Assembly (NCBI GenBank): GCA_021793875.1
Contig: JAJYRX010000027.1
Coordinates: 1 to 11,414 of the forward strand
From: Pseudomonadota bacterium
GTDB taxonomy: Bacteria; Pseudomonadota; Gammaproteobacteria; Burkholderiales; Burkholderiaceae_B
Reading direction: 5' to 3'
DNA: 11,414 nucleotides
The translations under genes were made by a program, and so were the position numbers. Shown in pieces: positions 7,415-11,414 of this stretch. Below the pieces are notes generated by a model. The model had not been told where the DNA came from. It saw only the letters and a program-made list of their open reading frames with translations, and did no database searches. The first letter of the stretch is position 1. Each line of letters starts with the position of its first letter.

Positions 7415-7498
7415 GATTAGTCTCCAGTAATAATGGACTTTATAAACCTTAGCCCGTTATTTGTTTGTTTTTTGTCATAAATGTGACAGTTATCAATT
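7415..7498 (-). promoter_or_regulatory. Leader/promoter region of the valine cassette with a 16-bp dyad
   Basis: Reading on the minus strand from the rnfH stop to the acyl-CoA dehydrogenase start, this gap holds a perfect 5-bp-arm inverted repeat, TGTCA-N6-TGACA (7473-7488). Next comes an A-rich tract, then a TATAAA box (7445-7440) with only a weak -35 (CAAACA), and finally the GGAG ribosome site. The dyad is followed by A residues on the minus strand, so it is not a rho-independent terminator for rnfH. It could be an operator placed upstream of the promoter. Which regulator would bind, if any, is unknown; the dyad does not obviously match operators I can recall for branched-chain catabolism. 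Confidence 0.35.
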
Positions 7499-7810
7499 TT
7501 AATTGGTTTTTTTCTTATTTCGCTGTCTATGTATAGCTCGGCGTCTACGACTTTCCATTGGATCAAAAATAAGTTCTCTATATATTTCTATTCGATCATG
7601 TTGCGAAAGTTTACGAGACAATTCAATGCGTTGTCCATAAATCCCGACACTTATAGACTGTGTACTTAAGCTTGGATGTGCTTCGTAAAATCCACTATTC
7701 GAGATAGCTTCTCCTACAGTTGCACCCGGACAAACATTCAGGCTTTTATGCCATATGTTATCTTTATCTGCATATACAACGCTGACTTTTAACATATCCA
7801 TACTACTCAT
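7499..7810 (-). CDS. rnfH: RnfH family protein (ubiquitin-like beta-grasp)
   Basis: A small basic-tailed protein of 103 residues. LKVSVVYADKDN (7-18), GATVGEAISNSGF (29-41), SVGIYGQ (54-60) and DRIEIYRELIFDPMESRRRR (72-91) match the RnfH/UPF0125 family. Despite the name, members usually lie next to ratA and smpB rather than in an Rnf electron-transport operon. In E. coli the pair ratA-ratB(rnfH) has been called PasTI, and RnfH's biochemical role is not settled. The ATG overlaps the ratA stop by four bases (ATGA, 7807-7810), so the two are probably translated together. Alternative in-frame Met codons occur at residues 4 and 6. The last dozen residues are mostly Lys, Arg and Asn and look disordered. 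In many Burkholderiales, as I recall, guaB follows rnfH; here a valine cassette follows instead. Confidence 0.92.
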   Translation of the reverse strand: MSSMDMLKVSVVYADKDNIWHKSLNVCPGATVGEAISNSGFYEAHPSLSTQSISVGIYGQRIELSRKLSQHDRIEIYRELIFDPMESRRRRAIHRQRNKKKTN

Positions 7811-8244
7811 GGATCACCGTATACTTGCTGTGCCCTTTTAGTAAAAGAATCTATGAAGCTAGTAGCAATTCGGTTAAATACCGGGCCAACCACTGCCTCT
7901 AATGCTCTGCTAGAGAATTTGTATTCCATAACATATACAACTTTACAGGCATGCTCATCAAGAGCTTGGAATGACCAGTCACCCGTTAGAGCAGAAAATG
8001 GTCCTTTAACCAACCGTACTTTGATATTGTTTGGATAGTTATGTGTATTTGCCGTGGTAAATGATTGTTTTATACCTGCGATACTAATGGTTACGGAAGC
8101 CTCCATACCATTTTCATCTTGTTTGTGTACTTCGGAACCACCACACCAAGGCAAAAACTCTGGATATTTGCTTACGTCGGCTACTAAGTCAAACATTTGC
8201 TCGCAGCTGTATGGAACAAGGACGGAACGTTTAATACTATGCAT
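7807..8244 (-). CDS. ratA: RatA family protein (START/COQ10-like, ubiquinone-binding type)
   Basis: A 145-residue single-domain START/polyketide-cyclase-fold protein. The diagnostic N-terminus is RSVLVPYSCEQMFDLVADV (6-24), followed by YPEFLPWCGG (28-37). GPFSALTGDWSF and GPVFNRIATSFIDSFTKRA follow. Families of this type include mitochondrial COQ10, which binds ubiquinone and aids respiration. E. coli RatA (PasT) was described as a toxin inhibiting 70S assembly, but later work favours a respiratory ubiquinone-related role, so the toxin label should be used cautiously. The gene starts 63 bp from divergent smpB and overlaps rnfH by four bases. No ribosome site is visible before the ATG, so the leader may be very short or initiation atypical. 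Sequence blocks look betaproteobacterial. Confidence 0.93.
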   Translation of the reverse strand: MHSIKRSVLVPYSCEQMFDLVADVSKYPEFLPWCGGSEVHKQDENGMEASVTISIAGIKQSFTTANTHNYPNNIKVRLVKGPFSALTGDWSFQALDEHACKVVYVMEYKFSSRALEAVVGPVFNRIATSFIDSFTKRAQQVYGDP

Positions 8245-8307
8245 ACAGATTTATGAACGGCTAGAATATATTGATTTTACTCACAACTAATTCTGAGTTT
8301 ATTTTTA
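8245..8307. promoter_or_regulatory. Divergent intergenic region between ratA and smpB
   Basis: Promoters for both ratA and smpB would be expected in these 63 bp because of their orientation. The A+T-rich centre contains TAGAAT on the plus strand (8262-8267) and TATATT on the minus strand. Neither has a convincing -35 at normal spacing. A short GAG (8295-8297) ten bases before the smpB ATG is the only hint of a ribosome site. Assignment rests on gene layout rather than on recognised promoter motifs. Confidence 0.3.
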
Positions 8308-8763
8308 ATGACAATTGTTGATAACCGAAAAGCGTACCACGATTACTTTATTGAAGAGCGTTTCGAGGCTGGTTTAGTCCTACAAGGCTGGGAAGTAAAG
8401 TCCATAAGAGCAAGACGAGTACAACTTAAAGAAAGTTATATTATCGTTCGAGATGGTGAAATATGGATCATAGGGATGCATGTTAGTCCATTAAATAATG
8501 TTTCAACTCATATAACGCCAAACCCAGTTCGCACGCGAAAGCTTCTTTTACGAGCCGATGAGATAAGTAAGCTTATAGGCAGAGTCGAGCAAAGAGGTTA
8601 TACAATGGTCCCTTTAAACTTGCACTTTAGAAATGGGCGTATAAAGCTTGAGTTTGGTCTTGGGCGTGGTAAAAAACAGCATGACAAACGTGATGATGCG
8701 CGTGAAAAAGACTGGAAACGAGAGCAAGAACGTCTCCTTAAACACGACATACGCAAACGTTAG
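8308..8763 (+). CDS. smpB: SsrA-binding protein SmpB (trans-translation)
   Basis: SmpB binds the tRNA-like part of tmRNA and brings it to stalled ribosomes, where its C-terminal tail probes the empty mRNA channel. The 151-residue protein has every family block: YHDYFIEERFEAGLVLQGWE (10-29), VKSIRA (30-35), STHITPNPVRTRKLLL (66-81), GKKQHDKRDDAREKDWKRE (121-139) and a Lys/Arg-rich tail (about 140-151). It lacks the roughly 15-residue N-terminal leader of the E. coli protein; starting at MTIVDNRKAYHDYF is usual for betaproteobacteria as I recall. An in-frame stop (TGA at 8272-8274) upstream, with no other ATG after it, fixes the start. The tmRNA gene ssrA is not in the window. The gene converges on ppsA, separated by a hairpin terminator. 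Confidence 0.97.
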   Translation: MTIVDNRKAYHDYFIEERFEAGLVLQGWEVKSIRARRVQLKESYIIVRDGEIWIIGMHVSPLNNVSTHITPNPVRTRKLLLRADEISKLIGRVEQRGYTMVPLNLHFRNGRIKLEFGLGRGKKQHDKRDDAREKDWKREQERLLKHDIRKR

Positions 8764-8774
8764 TTAGAACAATT

Positions 8775-8819
8775 AAAAAAGGAGTTCATAGCTATTTTAA
8801 TAATAGCGCTGAACTCCTT
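8775..8819 (-). terminator. Rho-independent terminator after ppsA (probably also serving smpB)
   Basis: A perfect 10-bp inverted repeat, AAGGAGTTCA (8779-8788) and TGAACTCCTT (8810-8819), encloses a second 6-bp stem, GCTATT (8791-8796) with AATAGC (8802-8807). A 2x2 internal mismatch separates the stems and a five-base loop closes the hairpin. On the minus strand the stem runs directly into TTTTTT (8780-8775), the classic intrinsic-terminator form. It starts 11 bases after the ppsA stop codon. On the plus strand the stem is followed by only a broken T/A run, so it would stop smpB transcripts less well. Convergent genes sharing one hairpin is a common arrangement. Confidence 0.9.
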
Positions 8820-8830
8820 AAATATTACGC

Positions 8831-11194
8831 CTATTTAGCTAAACGCTGCCAAGTATCAACTACAGTGTCGGGGTTTAATGATAACGACATAATATTTTGA
8901 TCTTGCAGCCATTGCGCAAGATCTATATGGTCGCTCGGACCTTGTCCGCATATACCTACATATTTACCAGCGTCACGACAGGCCTTTATTGCTCTTGCAA
9001 GCATAAACTTAACGGCTTCGTCACGCTCGTCAAAGTCGGCCACTAGCAGATCCATACCAGAATCGCGATCAAGACCAAGTGTTAATTGGGTCATGTCGTT
9101 TGAACCTATAGAGAAACCATCAAAATAGTGCAAAAACTCTTCGGCCAATATTGCATTAGATGGCACTTCACACATCATAATTATACGAAGACCATTTTGA
9201 CCGCGTGCTAGCCCGTGACTTGCAAGTAGATCTATGACACGCTTTGCCTGGGGAACGGTTCTTACAAACGGAACCATTAACTCTACGTTTGTAAGTCCCA
9301 TTTCATCACGAACCTTTTTTAAGGCCTCACATTCCATACGGAAGCATTCTGCGAAGTCATCAGATAGATAACGTGACACACCCCGGAAGCCCAACATAGG
9401 GTTTTCTTCTTCTGGCTCATAGCGTGAACCACCTACTAGCTTGCGATATTCATTAGACTTAAAGTCTGAAAGGCGAACTATGACTGGTTTGGGATAGAAG
9501 GCGGCAGCAATGGTTGCAACCCCTTCCGCTAGTTTTTCAACAAAGAAAGCTCGAGGGCTTGCATATCCACGGGCAGCTGACTCAACGGCTGTTTTAAGTT
9601 CAGAGTCAACATTTGGATAATCAAGAACAGCTTTGGGGTGCACGTTGATATTGTTGTTAATTATGAACTCTAGTCTAGCAAGGCCGACCCCATCATTTGG
9701 TATCTGGGAAAAATCGAATGCTAGTTGTGGATTACCCACGTTCATCATAATTTTCATGCCTATTTTTGGCATTTCGCCCCACTGAACTTCCTCTATTTCA
9801 GTATCAAGCAAACCATCGTATATACGCCCTTCGTCCCCTTCTGCACATGAGACTGTAACTTCCGTACCATTTTTTAGTACATCGGTAGCGTTTGCACAAC
9901 CTACTACAGCAGGTATACCAAGTTCACGTGCAATAATAGCCGCATGACAAGTACGCCCCCCACGGTTTGTCACTATGGCGGATGCTAGTTTCATAACAGG
10001 TTCCCAGTTAGGGTCTGTCATGTCTGTAACAAGGACATCGCCCCGCTGAACCTCATCCATTTGAGATATATCGGCTACTACCCTAACTCGACCAGATCCA
10101 ATTTTCTGGCCAATTGCTCTACCGGTGATAAGCACCTCGCCCGTAGCTTTCAGCTTGTAGCGTTCTTGAACGTCGTTATGAGCCTGTTGTGACTTCACGG
10201 TTTCCGGGCGTGCTTGAAGAATATAAATTTTGCCGTCTATGCCATCACGTCCCCACTCGATATCCATGGGGCGTTTATAGTGGTTTTCGATTATTACAGC
10301 GTAACGAGCTAGCTCTATTACCTCTTCGTCAGATAAAGAATATCTATTTCGTTCGGAAACTGGCACATCTACTGTTTTAACAGCGTGATCTGTGCTGCCA
10401 CTGTCATCAAACTCCATTTTTATAAGTTTGGAACCTATGCGACGGCTTATTATTGGATTATGCCCGGATTCGAGAGTCTTTTTAAATACGTAAAACTCAT
10501 CCGGATTAACTGACCCTTGTACTACTGTCTCGCCTAGGCCGTACGACGACGTAATAAACACAGCATCACGAAAGCCTGATTCAGTGTCTAGCGTAAACAT
10601 AACGCCAGCACTTCCTTTGTCTGATCTCACCATACGCTGGATTCCAGCCGATAGAGCTACATCGGTATCTGCATACCCTTTGTGTACACGATATGATATG
10701 GCTCTGTCGTTGTATAGTGATGCGAATACTTGATGTATTTTATCTAGAACCTCATCTATACCCACCACATTAAGGAAAGTTTCTTGCTGCCCTGCAAATG
10801 ATGCATCCGGAAGGTCTTCTGCTGTTGCAGATGACCTTACAGCAAAACTACCTTTACCATCAGCATCTAACTTGGCGAATGCTTCTTTTATTTCACTTTC
10901 TAGCTTTTCTGGGAATGGGGTTTCTAAAATCCATTTTCTAATTTCGGCACCAGCAACTGCTAGCTCTCGTACATCTTCGACGTTAAGTGCGTTTAAACGA
11001 TCAGCAATACGTTGATCTAGTTCTGTAGATTTAAGAAAATCTCGGAATGCTTCTGCGGTAGTTGCAAAACCACCTGGCACTCGTACACCCATATCAGCCA
11101 ACTGACTAATCATTTCACCGAGGGAGGCATTTTTACCACCAACGGAGTCAACATCAGTCATGCGTAGCTGCTCAAAAGAAACAACATAAGACAT
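8831..11194 (-). CDS. ppsA: Phosphoenolpyruvate synthase (pyruvate, water dikinase)
   Basis: PpsA makes PEP from pyruvate, ATP and water, giving AMP and phosphate, and feeds gluconeogenesis. From the ATG the protein is 787 residues, close to E. coli's 792. The N-terminal ATP-grasp domain (about 15-335) shows VGGKNASLGEM, FAVRSSATAEDLPDASFAGQ and MDIEWGRDGIDGK. The swivelling phosphohistidine domain has GGRTCHAAIIARELGIPAV with catalytic H417 and, two residues before it, T415, the site PpsR would phosphorylate. The C-terminal TIM barrel ends with GICGQGPSDH (749-758), whose cysteine (C749, i.e. the C of GICGQ) is the acid/base residue. A GTG at 11203 opens the same frame nine bases earlier. 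However, an AAGGTG ribosome site (11201-11206) sits 6 bases before the ATG at 11194 and overlaps that GTG, so the ATG is preferred. The gene diverges from ppsR and ends at a strong terminator. Confidence 0.96.
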   Translation of the reverse strand: MSYVVSFEQLRMTDVDSVGGKNASLGEMISQLADMGVRVPGGFATTAEAFRDFLKSTELDQRIADRLNALNVEDVRELAVAGAEIRKWILETPFPEKLESEIKEAFAKLDADGKGSFAVRSSATAEDLPDASFAGQQETFLNVVGIDEVLDKIHQVFASLYNDRAISYRVHKGYADTDVALSAGIQRMVRSDKGSAGVMFTLDTESGFRDAVFITSSYGLGETVVQGSVNPDEFYVFKKTLESGHNPIISRRIGSKLIKMEFDDSGSTDHAVKTVDVPVSERNRYSLSDEEVIELARYAVIIENHYKRPMDIEWGRDGIDGKIYILQARPETVKSQQAHNDVQERYKLKATGEVLITGRAIGQKIGSGRVRVVADISQMDEVQRGDVLVTDMTDPNWEPVMKLASAIVTNRGGRTCHAAIIARELGIPAVVGCANATDVLKNGTEVTVSCAEGDEGRIYDGLLDTEIEEVQWGEMPKIGMKIMMNVGNPQLAFDFSQIPNDGVGLARLEFIINNNINVHPKAVLDYPNVDSELKTAVESAARGYASPRAFFVEKLAEGVATIAAAFYPKPVIVRLSDFKSNEYRKLVGGSRYEPEEENPMLGFRGVSRYLSDDFAECFRMECEALKKVRDEMGLTNVELMVPFVRTVPQAKRVIDLLASHGLARGQNGLRIIMMCEVPSNAILAEEFLHYFDGFSIGSNDMTQLTLGLDRDSGMDLLVADFDERDEAVKFMLARAIKACRDAGKYVGICGQGPSDHIDLAQWLQDQNIMSLSLNPDTVVDTWQRLAK

Positions 11195-11350
11195 AAAAGT
11201 CACCTTAATGATATAAAAAAGCTTGTTTGCTTACCACACTAGGTGGCTAATATGAAGTATGGTAGGCAAACTAGCCTTGTTTTTGTTCAAATGTGACTAT
11301 AGGCTATGCCGAATTGTACCGCTTCCTTAACCTTATGTATGTCTGTAAAC
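11195..11350. promoter_or_regulatory. ppsA-ppsR divergent intergenic region
   Basis: About 156 bp separate the two divergent starts. Nearest ppsA are its AAGGTG ribosome site and then a long hairpin (11221-11275, listed separately). The remaining 75 bp before ppsR should contain promoters for both genes. Minus-strand -10-like boxes are TACAAT (11318-11313) and TATAGT (11301-11296), but neither has a good -35 at normal spacing. TTTACA (11349-11344) resembles a -35 but is too far from both. On the plus strand only weak TTGTTC-type boxes are seen. Promoter placement is inferred from gene direction. Confidence 0.35.
11215..11287. terminator. Imperfect 16-bp hairpin with U-runs on both sides, in the presumed ppsA leader
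   Basis: GCTTGTTTGCTTACCA (11221-11236) is the reverse complement of TGGTAGGCAAACTAGC (11260-11275), except for one T/T mismatch and one position that can form a G-U wobble. The loop is 23 bases. On the minus strand the stem is followed by TTTTTT (11220-11215), and on the plus strand by a T-rich run (CTTGTTTTTGTT), so it has intrinsic-terminator form in both directions. No plus-strand gene ends here, and the minus-strand side lies just 20 bases before the ppsA ATG. It would thus sit in the ppsA 5' leader if the promoter is upstream of it. A small alternative hairpin, CCAC/GTGG inside the loop and right arm, overlaps the main stem. Confidence 0.6.
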
Positions 11351-11414
11351 ATGAATAACGAAAAACCTGAAAGAACAGTATTTATAGTATCCGATAGCAC
11401 TGGTATTACTGCAG
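11351..11414 (+). CDS. ppsR: PEP synthase regulatory protein PpsR (kinase/pyrophosphorylase), 5' end only
   Basis: Only 21 codons are visible before the right edge. They read MNNEKPERTVFIVSD and then STGITA, which matches the start of the DUF299/PSRP family (E. coli has RHVFYISDGTAITAE). Full-length members are about 270-280 residues and have a P-loop further on, which is outside the window. The bifunctional enzyme uses ADP to phosphorylate the regulatory threonine next to the catalytic histidine of PpsA, switching it off. It removes that phosphate with inorganic phosphate. Location divergent from ppsA strongly supports the call. An in-frame ATG twelve bases upstream (11339) is a possible alternative start; neither has a clear ribosome site. 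Confidence 0.85.
   Translation, partial: MNNEKPERTVFIVSDSTGITA

Noticed and set aside
7807..8244. RatA-RnfH as a true type II toxin-antitoxin module
   Set aside because: Adjacent overlapping small genes fit the look, but both belong to widely conserved housekeeping families. The RatA fold matches COQ10-like ubiquinone-binding proteins, so the toxin label is not supported by sequence.
8779..8819. Inverted repeat beside smpB as a possible tmRNA fragment or mobile-element end
   Set aside because: The perfect stem followed by a T-run on the ppsA strand, 11 bases from its stop, is fully explained as a terminator. No tRNA-like or transposase sequence is nearby.
1..11414. CRISPR array, insertion sequence, prophage, defence island or other new multi-gene system
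   Set aside because: No regularly spaced repeats, transposase, integrase or unexplained gene clusters were seen. Nearly every base lies in a recognisable core gene or a short intergenic gap.

Overview
This window reads as chromosomal housekeeping DNA from a proteobacterium, most likely a betaproteobacterium of the order Burkholderiales (Alcaligenaceae-like). I infer this from remembered family sequences, not from a search. The SmpB start (DNRKAYHDYFIEERFEAG), the RatA-family start (RSVLVPYS..MFDLVADV), the TatD-family start (MFIDSHCHIDFPEL) and the HolB core (EIRVDQLR...THKGGYRVAVLYPA) all resemble Burkholderiales versions. The neighbourhoods ygfZ/mltG-tmk-holB-tatD and rnfH-ratA/smpB/ppsA/ppsR also fit. 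Base composition is low for that order, about 41-43% G+C in the lines I sampled by eye. Coding density is very high; the largest gap between genes is about 150 bases.

Layout, left to right. (1) 1-3193, minus strand: a compact operon read mltG > tmk > holB > TatD-family hydrolase, the last cut by the window edge. It joins cell-wall synthesis termination, dTTP synthesis, the replication clamp loader and a metal-dependent nuclease/hydrolase. (2) 3292-4203, plus strand: ygfZ, divergent from mltG. (3) 4209-7414, minus strand: a three-gene valine-degradation cassette, read acyl-CoA dehydrogenase > 3-hydroxyisobutyryl-CoA hydrolase > 3-hydroxyisobutyrate dehydrogenase. It converts isobutyryl-CoA to methylmalonate semialdehyde. 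(4) 7499-8244, minus strand: ratA > rnfH, overlapping by 4 bases. (5) 8308-8763, plus strand: smpB, facing ppsA across a strong hairpin terminator. (6) 8831-11194, minus strand: ppsA, PEP synthase, best started at the ATG at 11194. (7) 11351 to the edge, plus strand: the first codons of ppsR, the kinase/phosphorylase that regulates PpsA, divergent from ppsA.

I found no mobile element, CRISPR array, RNA gene, phage gene or defence gene, and no plainly new multi-gene system. The observations most worth a second look are regulatory. A long imperfect hairpin with a U-run lies in the presumed ppsA leader (possible attenuator). A 16-bp dyad lies upstream of the valine cassette. The GC-rich word AGGGCCGCC occurs three times in the mltG-tmk-holB-tatD operon.
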